A stretch of DNA of 64,000 nt, from positions 5,890,001 to 5,954,000 of the forward strand of contig NZ_CP094526.1 of NCBI RefSeq assembly GCF_029910095.1, given 5' to 3'. Below the pieces are notes generated by a model, which had not been told where the DNA came from, did not search any database, and worked only from the letters and a program-made list of their open reading frames with translations. The translations under genes and the position numbers were made by a program. Of the stretch, positions 27,597-36,959 are shown in pieces (within the stretch, counting starts at the first letter, position 1; each line of letters starts with the position of its first letter). The DNA is from Bradyrhizobium sp. ISRA464. Its GTDB lineage: Bacteria; Pseudomonadota; Alphaproteobacteria; Rhizobiales; Xanthobacteraceae.

Positions 27597-28463
27597 CTAT
27601 CGGCGCATTCCCGGCTGCACATCCGCCAATGCGACATGCAGCGACATGGCTCCGGGGTCCTGCTCCAGCATTCGCTGCACGGATTCCAGATGCGACCGCA
27701 GCAGCCGGCTCGCCAACGCGACGTTCCTTTCGCTCAGGGCCGACAGGAACTGCCGTCGCTTCTCCGCGAGGCGCGCCATCGCGACGCCGCTTGACGCTAC
27801 CTTCGCATAGACGAAGCGCATGTGGATCTCGGTGACAGAATCCACGATCATCGCGATCACCTTGTTCCCCGTCGAGGCCGCGAGCAGCTTGTAGAATTCG
27901 CGGGAGCATTCGACCCGATCGAGCAGCCGCCCCTCCTTCGTGGCCAGTTCTGTCCGCTCAATATTGGCCTCGAGCGCATCGAGATCGGCCCGCCGCGCAT
28001 TCGCGCAGGCCAACTGCACTACGAGTTCGAGCACGTGAACGCGCGCCTCCGACAATTCCCGCACTGAAATCGTCCCCAGGCTCAGCATGTCCCGCATGAC
28101 CTCGTTCATGCGGCGCGTGTCGCCCTCCTGGATGAAGGCCCCGCCCTTGACGCCCTTTTGCAGTCGCAGCACGCCCGCCATCTCAAGGCTACGTAACGCC
28201 TCCCTCAGCACGTTGCGGCTTACGCCGAGCTGCTGTGCAAGGTCGCGCTCGGGGGGCAACTTGTCGCCGGGCTTGAGAATGCCGAGCGCCAACTGCTCGC
28301 GAATCCGCTCGCAAATCTCCTCGAACGTCCGCCTGGTGTGGATCGGCTTGAAGGTCGGCGCGGCCGGCGCGCCGGCCGCACGGAGCTCGGAGGCTCGCTC
28401 ACGCCGGCCCGGCGCAGCGGTTCGGAGACGCATGGGCGCCCGAGGGCTTGACTTGGTGTTCAT
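27597..28463 (-). CDS. FadR-type (GntR/FCD) transcriptional regulator
   Basis: A 288-residue regulator starting at ATG 28463. After a basic, Pro/Ala-rich arm comes the winged helix (RRTFEEICERIREQLALGILKPGDKLPPERDLAQQLGVSRNVLREALRSLE) at ~40-100, then an all-helical FCD ligand domain. It lies at the head of the operon 27540-23279 and diverges from the acyl-CoA dehydrogenase at 28546. A palindromic site AATGG-N5-CCATT is found in the 82-base gap, where it could control both. The ligand is probably an acyl-CoA or the pathway acid. Confidence 0.85.
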   Translation of the reverse strand: MNTKSSPRAPMRLRTAAPGRRERASELRAAGAPAAPTFKPIHTRRTFEEICERIREQLALGILKPGDKLPPERDLAQQLGVSRNVLREALRSLEMAGVLRLQKGVKGGAFIQEGDTRRMNEVMRDMLSLGTISVRELSEARVHVLELVVQLACANARRADLDALEANIERTELATKEGRLLDRVECSREFYKLLAASTGNKVIAMIVDSVTEIHMRFVYAKVASSGVAMARLAEKRRQFLSALSERNVALASRLLRSHLESVQRMLEQDPGAMSLHVALADVQPGMRR

Positions 28464-28477
28464 GGGATGAATTATTA

Positions 28478-28492
28478 AATGGATCACCCATT
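28478..28492. promoter_or_regulatory. candidate GntR/FadR operator
   Basis: AATGG (28478-28482) and CCATT (28488-28492) form an inverted repeat with a 5-base spacer, in an AT-rich gap between the regulator start (28463) and the acyl-CoA dehydrogenase start (28546). FadR-type proteins usually bind short inverted repeats of this size. The position near both starts suits repression of both genes. Confidence 0.4.
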
Positions 28493-28545
28493 CAATGGAA
28501 GCCCCTTTTTCAGCTTCCGGCAAAGAAAACGATCAGGGAGTTCGC

Positions 28546-29685
28546 ATGAGTTTCTCCGAAGAGCAGGTCGCGTTCCGAGACAACGTCCGGAAGATGGCCG
28601 TCAAGCATGTGGCGCCGATTGCAGCGGAGATCGACGAGACCGATCGCTTTCCGCTCGAACTCGTGAAGCTGTTCGGCGAGATGGGCCTGATGCAGCTTTG
28701 GGTCCCCGAGCAGTACGGCGGCCCCAACGGTAATCTGACGATGGCTTGCATCGCGCGCGAGGAACTCTCCAGGTTTTCACCGGCCTGCGCGTCCATCGCG
28801 TGCCTCAACACGATGTTCATCATGCCCCTCCTCCATTTCGGCTCCGAGGAGCAGCGGAAGAAATACCTGCCGATCATTGCGAAGGGCGGCGTCGTGACCG
28901 CGATCGCGATTTCGGAGCCGCAGGCGGGCTCCGACGTCACCGCCATCAACACGCGGGCGAGGAAGGATGGCGACTGCTATGTCCTCAACGGCCGCAAGCA
29001 ATGGTGCAGCTATGGCGTCGTTGCCGATTTCATCGTTGTGATGGCGCGTACAAGCGATAGTCCGGGTGCCGACGGCATCAGCGCCTTCATCGTCGAGCCC
29101 AAGAAAATGCCGGGGATCACCTTCGGGCGCCATGAGCGCAAGATGGGTTTTCGTGGTGCGCCGAATACGCCGATCTTCTTCGACAATGTCCGCGTGCCGG
29201 TCGAGAACCTCGTCGGAGAGGAAGGCAAAGGCTTCCGTGCTTCGATGCGTGCACTCGACCTCAACCGTCCGACCATCGGCGCCCAGTCGGTCGGCTTGGC
29301 TCAGGGCGCGCTCGATGCCTGCGTCGCGTATGCAAAGGAACGCAAGCAATTCAAGAAGTCGATCTCCGAATTCCAGGGCGTGCAATTCATGCTGGCCGAT
29401 ATGGCCATGCAGATCGAGGCAGCACGCGCGCTGGTCTACGAGTGCGCTCGAGCTGGCGATGCCGGCGACTGGAAGCGCCTGAACGTCCTCGCCAGCATGG
29501 CGAAATGCGTCGGCAGTGACATGGCCATGAAGGTGACGACCGACGCGGTCCAGATCTTCGGCGGCTATGGCTACACGATGGACTATCCGGTCGAGCGCAT
29601 GATGCGTGATGCAAAACTGACCCAGATCTTCGAGGGCACCAACCAGATTCAACGAATGGTCATTGCCCGCGAGCTGCTGCGATAG
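28546..29685 (+). CDS. acyl-CoA dehydrogenase
   Basis: A 379-residue single-domain acyl-CoA dehydrogenase starting at ATG 28546 (CAGGGAG upstream). FAD and substrate motifs are intact: [27 protein letters not shown], and near the C-terminus [32 protein letters not shown], with the Glu of IFEGT as the likely catalytic base. It is followed 41 bases later by a binding-protein gene, a pair also found in other uptake/beta-oxidation units. It diverges from the GntR regulator. Confidence 0.9.
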   Translation: MSFSEEQVAFRDNVRKMAVKHVAPIAAEIDETDRFPLELVKLFGEMGLMQLWVPEQYGGPNGNLTMACIAREELSRFSPACASIACLNTMFIMPLLHFGSEEQRKKYLPIIAKGGVVTAIAISEPQAGSDVTAINTRARKDGDCYVLNGRKQWCSYGVVADFIVVMARTSDSPGADGISAFIVEPKKMPGITFGRHERKMGFRGAPNTPIFFDNVRVPVENLVGEEGKGFRASMRALDLNRPTIGAQSVGLAQGALDACVAYAKERKQFKKSISEFQGVQFMLADMAMQIEAARALVYECARAGDAGDWKRLNVLASMAKCVGSDMAMKVTTDAVQIFGGYGYTMDYPVERMMRDAKLTQIFEGTNQIQRMVIARELLR

Positions 29686-29726
29686 CGCAGAACTCAAAAC
29701 CATAACACAACAGGGAGGAAATCATC

Positions 29727-30938
29727 TTGAATCATATCATCACCCGCACGTCGGCAGCGATTGCGCTGTCAGCCCTGCTGGCGACACCTGCCTTCGCACA
29801 GAAGGCCTATGGCCCGGGCGCCAGCGATACCGAAATCAAGCTTGGCCAGTCGACGCCCTTAAGCGGCCCGGCTTCCGCGTTCGGTGCAGGCGCAGGGCAC
29901 GCTGTCGTCGGCTATTTCGAGATGTTGAACGCACAAGGCGGGATCAACGGCCGCAAAATTAATTTTACGCAGCTCGACAATGCGTATAGCGCGCCGAAGG
30001 CGGTCGAGCAGAGCCGCAAGCTGGTCGAGGATGTCGGTGTGATGGCCGAGGTCGGAACCATCGGAACCGCGCCCAATGTCGCGATCCAGAAATATCTGAA
30101 CGGAAAGCAGGTGCCGCAACTATTCATCACTGCCGGCGGGCGCCGCTTCAACGATCCAAAAGCGTTCCCGTGGACGATCCCGCTCTACCCCGATTTCGAG
30201 ACCGAAGGCCGCGTCGTCGCAAAGTACATTCTCACCGCCAAGCCAGACGCCAGGATCGGCGTGCTCTATCAGAATGACGACTATGGCAAGGATTATCTCA
30301 AAGGCATTCGCGCGGGCCTCGGCGCCAAGGCGTCGCAGATCATAGCGCAAGCTTCTTATGAGCTCACCGACCCCACGATCGATTCACAGATTGTCCAGCT
30401 GAAGGCAGCCGGCGTCGACACCCTGATCGAGCAGTCATCTTCAAAAGCGGCAGCGCAATCGATTCGCAAGGTCTACGAACTCAACTGGAAACCCCTGCAC
30501 GTAATCGGTGGCTCGACGGCGTCGGTCGACACCATCCTGAAACCGGCGGGACTCGAGGCCTCGAAAGGATTGGTGACCACCCAATTCCTCAAGCAGCCCG
30601 GCGACCCGGCCTGGGCCAACGACGACGAGGTCAAGGCCTACAAGGACTTTCTCAAAGAGTACGCCCCTTCAGCAAATCCGGACGACTACTCCGTTCTGGT
30701 CGCCTATATGAACGTCCACGCTGTGACGCTGGCCTTGCGCAAATGCGGCGATCAACTGACCCGCGAGAATCTGATCAAGCAGGCCACCTCTCTCAACGGC
30801 GAACGGCTGCCGATGATGCTCCCGGGCATCTCGATCAGCACTAGGCCCGGCGACTACACGCCATTCAAGACGCTCCGGATCGCGACGTTCAATGGAACGA
30901 GTTGGTCTCTGACCGGTGAGCCGCTGTCGGCGGATTAG
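29727..30938 (+). CDS. Liv-type ABC transporter substrate-binding protein
   Basis: A 403-residue exported binding protein. The start is TTG 29727; GGGAGG lies 8 bases before it and a good signal peptide (TSAAIALSALLATPAFA) follows. The mature sequence begins QKAYGPGASDTEIKLGQSTPLSGPAS, nearly the same opening as the protein at 49877 (QKAYGPGVSDTEIILG), so the two are close paralogues. It is clustered with an acyl-CoA dehydrogenase but has no permease of its own nearby. A hairpin follows at 30944-30976. Confidence 0.9.
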   Translation: MNHIITRTSAAIALSALLATPAFAQKAYGPGASDTEIKLGQSTPLSGPASAFGAGAGHAVVGYFEMLNAQGGINGRKINFTQLDNAYSAPKAVEQSRKLVEDVGVMAEVGTIGTAPNVAIQKYLNGKQVPQLFITAGGRRFNDPKAFPWTIPLYPDFETEGRVVAKYILTAKPDARIGVLYQNDDYGKDYLKGIRAGLGAKASQIIAQASYELTDPTIDSQIVQLKAAGVDTLIEQSSSKAAAQSIRKVYELNWKPLHVIGGSTASVDTILKPAGLEASKGLVTTQFLKQPGDPAWANDDEVKAYKDFLKEYAPSANPDDYSVLVAYMNVHAVTLALRKCGDQLTRENLIKQATSLNGERLPMMLPGISISTRPGDYTPFKTLRIATFNGTSWSLTGEPLSAD

Positions 30939-30943
30939 GAACT

Positions 30944-30976
30944 CAGGCGAAAAGCTCTCACGAGGTTTTTCGCCTG
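30944..30976 (+). terminator. hairpin terminator after binding-protein gene
   Basis: CAGGCGAAAA (30944-30953) pairs perfectly with TTTTCGCCTG (30967-30976) across a 13-base loop, starting only 5 bases after the stop codon at 30938. The position right after the last gene of the 28546-30938 unit suits transcription termination, although no T-run follows the stem. Confidence 0.5.
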
Positions 30977-31057
30977 TCCCCGGAAGGCGCATCCGACCCT
31001 CAGGACCTATTCCGTCGGGATCGGTCACGTCGCCGATTGTGCGACATCAATATCCAC

Positions 31058-31165
31058 GGTTGGAGCGCGTGACAGTTGGAACCCAATCAACTTGGCCACG
31101 CGGAATCTGGATCACGCCGCTGCGCTCTCTCGATTCAGGAGAACGGATAGCCTCACACCGACCGC
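31058..31165 (-). pseudogene. CaiB/BaiF CoA transferase, C-terminal fragment
   Basis: The minus strand reads CEAIRSPESRERSGVIQIPRG followed by QVDWVPTV, which matches the segment GEAIRSPEARERRLVSRIPHDRLGWIPNV of the transferase at 17268. The rest of the gene is absent. It is a relic of a third class III CoA transferase next to the TetR gene. Confidence 0.55.
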
Positions 31166-31176
31166 ACCTGTCAGCG

Positions 31177-31812
31177 CTACGCGCGCTGGCGCTGCGCTTG
31201 CATCCCTCCGTTGGTAGAAGCCGGCGCTGTGAATCCATAGAGAAACAGGTCCACCACCATATCGGCGAACTCTTTCGGATCGACTCCACCCTTCGGATCG
31301 TACCAGGTGTGGCTGAAGTTCAGGATGCCGAACAGCATCATGCTGTAGACCTTCTTGGTCCGCTTCACGACCTTGCCTTCCTTATCGAGTCGGATCAGAA
31401 GGTCCGAGATCACGTCGACCAGCTGGCGCTCCAGCGCCTTGATAGCATCCTGCTCGGTCTCCCCCAGGAACGACAGGTCATTCAAGATTACCCGCTGCTC
31501 GTCGCTAGAGCGCGCATTGAGCGCGACAATGGCCTGGATTGCGGCGCGGAACTGCTCCAACGTTGTCGCCTTGCCAGCCATCGATACCTCGACATCCGCG
31601 ATCATCTCGTGAATGTGCGCATCGAGGATCGCGAATAGGATCGCCTCCTTGGACTCGAAATAATGGTACAGCGCGCCGCGCGACAGCTTGCAAGCATCCG
31701 CAAGGTCCGCAATCGAGGCACGCATATAGCCCTGCCGCGCGAACAGGCCGCAGGCGGTGGTGAGAATGCCCCGCTGGATTTCGTCGTAATTCTCTGAGCG
31801 CGTCCGCGCCAT
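31177..31812 (-). CDS. TetR family regulator of the third catabolic unit
   Basis: A 211-residue TetR protein. The HTH reads TACGLFARQGYMRASIADLADACKLSRGALYHYFESKEAILFAIL (residues ~20-63), followed by a helical ligand domain. It diverges from the FAD oxidoreductase/Liv operon (start 32064). The intergenic region contains a 10-base perfect palindrome CGACCGGTCG at 31974-31983 within a longer site that recurs at 46421 and 49763. This makes it the best candidate regulator of the whole 32-53 kb block; the ligand is probably an acyl-CoA intermediate. Confidence 0.85.
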   Translation of the reverse strand: MARTRSENYDEIQRGILTTACGLFARQGYMRASIADLADACKLSRGALYHYFESKEAILFAILDAHIHEMIADVEVSMAGKATTLEQFRAAIQAIVALNARSSDEQRVILNDLSFLGETEQDAIKALERQLVDVISDLLIRLDKEGKVVKRTKKVYSMMLFGILNFSHTWYDPKGGVDPKEFADMVVDLFLYGFTAPASTNGGMQAQRQRA

Positions 31813-31962
31813 TACCGTCTCTCTCGTGCACCATCGGCGCCGCCGGAATCGGGCGACTTCCGTCCCTCTATACTACCGCCGCCCGGCGCTCTCCTCCCCT
31901 TTGCGGGCACCATCCACCAGAACTCTTCCATCGCTCGTGATGACGGGCGACCTGCGCCAAAA

Positions 31963-31989
31963 AATAATTTGAACGACCGGTCGGATTAT
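31963..31989 (-). promoter_or_regulatory. candidate TetR operator, box 1
   Basis: Read on the minus strand the site starts ATAATCCGACCGGTCGTTC and ends AAATTATT. It lies between the divergent tetR-type gene (start 31812) and the operon beginning at 32064. The same ATAATCCG arm and CGTTC/CGGTC second arm occur in boxes 2 (46421) and 3 (49763). It would allow autoregulation together with control of the operon. Confidence 0.6.
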
Positions 31990-32063
31990 ATTATCGTGAC
32001 CGTCATCAAGCAAGTGGATTGCGCATGCCGGGACCAACCCGGCGGCATCGAGGGAGGCTGCGC

Positions 32064-33374
32064 GTGGATGCTCATAAGGTCGATGCTGTCGTGATCGGAG
32101 CCGGCGCCGGCGGGCTGTGCGCCGCGGCGCGTCTCGCCCATGGCGGGCTGCATACGCTCGTCGTCGACGACAAGGACCGGCTCGGCGGCCGCGCCTCGAC
32201 CGAGGAGATCGACGGCTTCAAGGTCAATATCGGCGCGATCGCGATCGAGTTCGGCGGGGTGTTCGAGGAGACCTTCCACACTGTCGGCGCGCCGCTCGAT
32301 ATCCGGGCGCCGGAGCCCGCGAGCTCGTTCTTCATCGACGGCAAGGTGATCGATGTCGGCCGCGGCGGCTGGTCGCTGCTGCTCGGCCAACTGACCAAGC
32401 AGGCCTCGCGCATCCTGGAGAAATTCGCCGACGCCCGCTCCGGCAACCTGCCCGACGGGCGGCAATCGACCGAGGACTGGCTCAAGGGCTACACCAGCAA
32501 CGCCACGGTGCATGCGCTGTTCCGCAACCTCTGCGCGGCGATCTTCGCCTGCAACGCCGCAGAGCTTCCGGCGCGCGCCTTCCTCACCTATTTCACCAGC
32601 AAGGGCGCCTTCAAGAAGTTCGGCTTCTGCCCGCAGGGCACGATCGGCGTCTGGAACAGCCTCGGCAGCGCGATCAGACGCAATGGCGACATCTGGCTCG
32701 GCACGCCGGCGACGACGATCCACACCTCGAATGGCAAGGTCGAAGGCGTCACCGTGCTGCGCAACGGCGAGAAGATGCGGATCGACACCGATCTCGTCAT
32801 CAGCAATGCGGGACCGAAGGCCACCGTCGCGCTGGCCGGCAGCGCGGCATTTCCGACGGACTACATCGCGAAGGTCAAGAACGACCTGCGCCCGGCCGCC
32901 AATATCGTCATCAATGTCGCGAGCCGTGAGCCGCTGATCAATCATCCCGGCATCGTCACCTTCGGCAAGACGCGCCGGCTCTGCAACATGGCGAACCTCA
33001 GCGCCACCTGTCCGGAGCTCGCACCACCTGGTTGGCACCTCTATGTCGCCTATGCCGTGCCGGTGCCGGCACTCGGCGATTTCGACTCCGATGGTGAGGT
33101 CGCGCTCGCGCTCGAGGATCTACGCGAGCAATTCGCGAATTTCGACCAGGCGAGGATCCTGTCGATCCGGGTGATGCGCGACGACTGGCCGGCGCAACGC
33201 AGCTGCGCCGGCTACGATCTGCCGCGCGAAACCGGTGTCGTGGGCCTGTGGTGCGTCGGTGACGCGGTGAAGAAATATGGCAATGGCGGCACCCAGGCTT
33301 GCGCCGAGACCGCCAAGATCGTCACCGATGCGATCCTCGCCGCGCGGCCGCGTCGCTCAGCCGGCCGGGTCTGA
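32064..33374 (+). CDS. phytoene-desaturase-like FAD-dependent oxidoreductase
   Basis: A 436-residue flavoprotein starting at GTG 32064 with GGGAGG just upstream. The dinucleotide motif is VDAVVIGAGAGGLCAAARLAHGG near the N-terminus, followed by DKDRLGGRASTEEIDGF, as in phytoene desaturase/amine-oxidase relatives; the C-terminus has GLWCVGDAVKKYGNGGTQACAETA. It may dehydrogenate or saturate a ring or long-chain substrate of the pathway. First gene of an operon that continues into Liv ABC genes 5 bases later; the operon promoter carries TetR box 1. Confidence 0.8.
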   Translation: MDAHKVDAVVIGAGAGGLCAAARLAHGGLHTLVVDDKDRLGGRASTEEIDGFKVNIGAIAIEFGGVFEETFHTVGAPLDIRAPEPASSFFIDGKVIDVGRGGWSLLLGQLTKQASRILEKFADARSGNLPDGRQSTEDWLKGYTSNATVHALFRNLCAAIFACNAAELPARAFLTYFTSKGAFKKFGFCPQGTIGVWNSLGSAIRRNGDIWLGTPATTIHTSNGKVEGVTVLRNGEKMRIDTDLVISNAGPKATVALAGSAAFPTDYIAKVKNDLRPAANIVINVASREPLINHPGIVTFGKTRRLCNMANLSATCPELAPPGWHLYVAYAVPVPALGDFDSDGEVALALEDLREQFANFDQARILSIRVMRDDWPAQRSCAGYDLPRETGVVGLWCVGDAVKKYGNGGTQACAETAKIVTDAILAARPRRSAGRV

Positions 33375-33379
33375 ACGCG

Positions 33380-34234
33380 ATGCCGACGACCATCCCGCAT
33401 CCGACGCCGCAGGCAGCGCCACAGGCCACGCCAGCGCCGGATGCCCTGCTCGAATTCCGCAACATCCGGATCGTCTACGACAACGCGATCGAGGCGATCC
33501 GCGATGTCTCGATCGCAGTGCCCGAAGGCAGCATCGTCGCCCTGCTCGGCTCCAACGGCGCCGGCAAGTCGACGCTGCTGAAGGCGATGTCCGGCATCCT
33601 CTACACCGAGGAAGGCGTGATCGAGAACGGCAGCATCCGTTTCCGCAATGACGAGGTGCATCGCCTCGCGCCCGACGAGCTGGTCCGCCGCGGCATCGTG
33701 CAGGTGCCGGAGGGCCGCCGCGTGTTCGCGGCGCTGACCATCGACGAGAATTTGCAGATGGGCGGCTACACCAGGACCGGCGCCGAGGCGCGCGAGCGCC
33801 GCGACAAGGTGTTCGCGCTGTTTCCACGCCTTCATGAGCGGCGCGACCAGATCGCGGGCTACATGTCCGGCGGCGAGCAGCAGATGCTCGCGATCGGCCG
33901 CGCGCTGATGACCGATCCCGTTCTGCTGGCGCTCGACGAGCCGTCGCTGGGCCTCGCACCGCTGATCATCGACCGCATCTATGAGGTGATCGTCCGCCTG
34001 CGCGACGAGCTGAAGATGACGGTGCTCTTGGTCGAGCAGAACGCGCAGCGCGCGCTCGACATCGCCGACTACGGCTACATCCTGGAGACCGGCCGCGTGG
34101 TGCTCGACGGCACGGCAAGAAAGCTGACGGCCAACGAGGACGTCCAGGAATTCTATCTCGGTGTCGCCTCTACGGGACGCAAGAGCCTGCGCGACGTCAA
34201 GCATTACAAGCGCCGCAAGCGGTGGCTGTCGTGA
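33380..34234 (+). CDS. LivF-type ABC transporter ATP-binding protein
   Basis: A 284-residue ATPase, ~45 longer than typical LivF because of a Pro/Ala-rich N-terminal arm and a basic C-terminal tail. Walker A GSNGAGKST at 57-65, signature MSGGEQQ at 162-168, Walker B LLALDEPS at 182-189. It powers import of an amino-acid-like or organic-acid substrate with the LivG, LivH and LivM proteins encoded downstream. The next gene starts inside its stop codon (GTGA overlap). Confidence 0.9.
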   Translation: MPTTIPHPTPQAAPQATPAPDALLEFRNIRIVYDNAIEAIRDVSIAVPEGSIVALLGSNGAGKSTLLKAMSGILYTEEGVIENGSIRFRNDEVHRLAPDELVRRGIVQVPEGRRVFAALTIDENLQMGGYTRTGAEARERRDKVFALFPRLHERRDQIAGYMSGGEQQMLAIGRALMTDPVLLALDEPSLGLAPLIIDRIYEVIVRLRDELKMTVLLVEQNAQRALDIADYGYILETGRVVLDGTARKLTANEDVQEFYLGVASTGRKSLRDVKHYKRRKRWLS

Positions 34235-35025
34235 CCGCGCTGCTTGCGATCGAGAACCTGTCAAAACGCTTCGGCGGCCTGCAGGCGGTCGCCGATGTCA
34301 GCCTGCGGGTCGCCCCTGGCGAGATCTGCAGCGTGATCGGCCCGAACGGCGCCGGCAAGACCACGCTGTTCAACATGATCTCGGGCGTGCTGCGGCCGAG
34401 CGCAGGCCGCATCACCTTCGACGGCATCGACCTTGCGACCATTTCGCCCTGGAAGTTCGCCGCCGTCGGCATCGGCCGCACTTTCCAAAATCTCGCGCTG
34501 TTCAAGCACGGCACCGTGGTCGAGAACATCCTGACCGGCCGCCACCCCCATCTGCGCTCGACCGTGCTCGACGCCGTGGTCTTCTTCGGCCGCACCCGCA
34601 AGGAAGAGATCGCGGCCCGCCAACGCGTCGAACGCATCATCGAATTCCTTGAGATCGAGCATATCAGGGATGCCGTGGTCGGCACGCTGTCCTATGGCCA
34701 GCAGAAGCGCGTCGAACTCGCCCGCGCGCTCGCCTGCGAACCGAAACTGCTGCTGCTCGACGAGATGGTCTCCGGCATGAACCAGGAGGAGACCGAGGAC
34801 ATCGCGCGCTTCGTGCTCGACATCCGCGACGAGCTCGGCATGACCGTCTTGATGATCGAGCACGAGATGCGCATCGTGATGGACATCTCCGATCGCATCC
34901 ATGTGCTCAATTTCGGTCGCAAGATCGCCGAAGGCACGCCCGACGAGATCAGGCGCGATCCCGCGGTCGCGGAGGCCTATCTCGGCGGCCAGCGCGCCGA
35001 GGCGATGGCAAAGGCAGGCGCGTGA
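34231..35025 (+). CDS. LivG-type ABC transporter ATP-binding protein
   Basis: A 264-residue ATPase. I use GTG 34231, which overlaps the LivF stop as GTGA; a GTG 9 bases earlier is also possible. Walker A GPNGAGKTT at 37-45, signature LSYGQQKR, Walker B LLLLDEMVSGM with Met where many have Pro-Ala, and EHEMRIVMDISDRIHVLNFG near the end, as in LivG. The acyl-CoA synthetase gene starts inside its stop region (TGATG). Confidence 0.9.
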   Translation: MTALLAIENLSKRFGGLQAVADVSLRVAPGEICSVIGPNGAGKTTLFNMISGVLRPSAGRITFDGIDLATISPWKFAAVGIGRTFQNLALFKHGTVVENILTGRHPHLRSTVLDAVVFFGRTRKEEIAARQRVERIIEFLEIEHIRDAVVGTLSYGQQKRVELARALACEPKLLLLDEMVSGMNQEETEDIARFVLDIRDELGMTVLMIEHEMRIVMDISDRIHVLNFGRKIAEGTPDEIRRDPAVAEAYLGGQRAEAMAKAGA

Positions 35026-36959
35026 TGTCGACGCTGGACAGTTTTCGCACCGTTCATCCGCCGTTGCAGGCCAGTGCCCCGCGCAGTGCGCCTGCGGCGG
35101 GCGCCGATGCGTTCCAGGCGGCGCTCGAGGACGCCGCCATCACCATACCGCAATTGCTGCGGCAGCGCGCCGCCATGCATGGCGAGGCGCTGGCGCTGCG
35201 CGAGAAGGATTACGGCATCTGGAACCCGTATTCCTGGCGGCACTATTACGAAACGGCGCGCGCGGTCGCGCTGGGCCTGCTCTCGCTCGGCATCAAGCCC
35301 GGTGACCGTGTCGCCATCGCCGGCGAGAACGCGCCGGAATGGTTCTACGCCGATCTCGGCACCCAGATGATCGGCGCGGTTGCGGTCGGCATCTATCCGA
35401 CCAATCCCTGGGTCGAGCTGCAATATATCGTCAAACATTCGGGCGCCCGAATTGTCGTCACCGGCGACCAGGAGCAGACCGACAAGGTGCTCGACGCGAT
35501 GGCCAACAATGGCGGCCTGCCCGATCTTGAGGCCATTGTCTGCATCGACATGAAGGGGCTGCGGCACTATCGCCAGTCGGAACTGATGTCGTTCGCGGCA
35601 CTATGCGAGCGCGGCACGACATTTGCGAGAGAGAACCCGGAGGCCAACGCCACCCTCGACCGCCTGATCAGCCAGGGTGCGCCCGACGATGTCTGCATCC
35701 TGGTCTACACGTCGGGCACGACGGGCCCGCCGAAGGGCGCGATGCTGACCCATCGCAATCTCGTCTACGCCGCCTATGCCTATGCCAAAACCGTAGGGAT
35801 CGCCGATAAGCCGTTCGAGGCGGTGAGCTATTTGCCGTTGTGTCACGTCGCCGAGCGCTGCTACGGCACGGTGACGCATCTCGTGCTCGGCGGCACCGTC
35901 TCCTTTGCCGAATCGATCGACACGGTCGCGATCAACATCCGCGAGATCGCGCCGACCTTCTTCGTCGGCGTGCCGCGCATCTACGAAAAATTGCAGCAGG
36001 GCTTCCTGTTCCGCCTCGGTGAAAGCGGCAGGCTGCGGCAGAGTTTTACAAGAGCGTGCCTTGCCTGGGGCCGTACGCTGTCCGACCGTCGGCAGGCCGG
36101 CAAGGACGGGCGGCTCGATCGCGCCGCGTTCGGCGTGCTCTATCTCCTGATGTTCCGCAATTTGCAGCGTCATCTCGGTTTCGCCTACAGCCGTCATCGG
36201 CTGTGTGCCGGCGCCTCGATCTCGCCGGAGACGTTGCGCTTCTTCGACATCATCGGCCGGCCGGTGTCGCAGGGCTATGGGCTGACCGAGAGCGGTGGCG
36301 TCGCTTTCATCCAGACCGCAGACCATCACCGGATCGGCGGCTGCGGCGTGCCCTTGCCGCGGACCGAATGGAAGTGCGATGCCGACGGCGAGATCCTGCT
36401 GCGCAACCCCGGCGTCTTCAAAGGTTACTTCCTCGACGAGAAGGCCTCGACCGCTTCGCTGGAACAAGGTGGCTGGCTGCGCACCGGCGACATCATCGAC
36501 ATCCTCGACAATGGCGAGATCGCCGTGGTCGACCGCAAGAAGGCGATCATCATCACCGCCGGCGGCAAGAACATCGCGCCATCGGAGATCGAGAACGCAC
36601 TGAAGGATTCCGAGTTCATCAAGGAAGCGATCGTCGTCGGCGAGGCCAAGAAGTATCTCGGCGCCATCATCCAGGTCGATTACGACAATGTCGGCCGCTG
36701 GGCGCGCGACCGCGCGCTGGCCTATACCAACTACAAGTCGCTGTCGCAGCTGCCGGAGGTGCACGAGCTGGTCGAGCGGATCGTGGACGAGACCAACAAG
36801 CGGTTCGCCCGGGTCGAGAACATCAGGCGCTTCGCCATCCTCGAGAAGGAGCTCGACCACGACGATGGTGAGCTGACCGCGACGCAGAAGGTACGCCGCG
36901 CCATGATCGAGAAGAAGTTCGCGCGCGAGCTCGCCATCATCTACCAGACGGAGGGCTGA
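35025..36959 (+). CDS. long-chain-type acyl-CoA synthetase (AMP-forming)
   Basis: A 644-residue adenylate-forming ligase. The P-loop YTSGTTGPPKGAML is at ~228-241, LPLCHVAERCYG and QGYGLTESGG follow, and the hinge/lysine region reads GWLRTGDIIDILDNGEIAVVDRKK. The insertion pattern and length fit the FadD15/long-chain branch. It is embedded between the ATPase and permease genes of the Liv importer (overlap with LivG, 0-base gap to LivH). This implies that the imported carboxylic acid is activated to its CoA ester on arrival. Confidence 0.9.
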   Translation: MSTLDSFRTVHPPLQASAPRSAPAAGADAFQAALEDAAITIPQLLRQRAAMHGEALALREKDYGIWNPYSWRHYYETARAVALGLLSLGIKPGDRVAIAGENAPEWFYADLGTQMIGAVAVGIYPTNPWVELQYIVKHSGARIVVTGDQEQTDKVLDAMANNGGLPDLEAIVCIDMKGLRHYRQSELMSFAALCERGTTFARENPEANATLDRLISQGAPDDVCILVYTSGTTGPPKGAMLTHRNLVYAAYAYAKTVGIADKPFEAVSYLPLCHVAERCYGTVTHLVLGGTVSFAESIDTVAINIREIAPTFFVGVPRIYEKLQQGFLFRLGESGRLRQSFTRACLAWGRTLSDRRQAGKDGRLDRAAFGVLYLLMFRNLQRHLGFAYSRHRLCAGASISPETLRFFDIIGRPVSQGYGLTESGGVAFIQTADHHRIGGCGVPLPRTEWKCDADGEILLRNPGVFKGYFLDEKASTASLEQGGWLRTGDIIDILDNGEIAVVDRKKAIIITAGGKNIAPSEIENALKDSEFIKEAIVVGEAKKYLGAIIQVDYDNVGRWARDRALAYTNYKSLSQLPEVHELVERIVDETNKRFARVENIRRFAILEKELDHDDGELTATQKVRRAMIEKKFARELAIIYQTEG

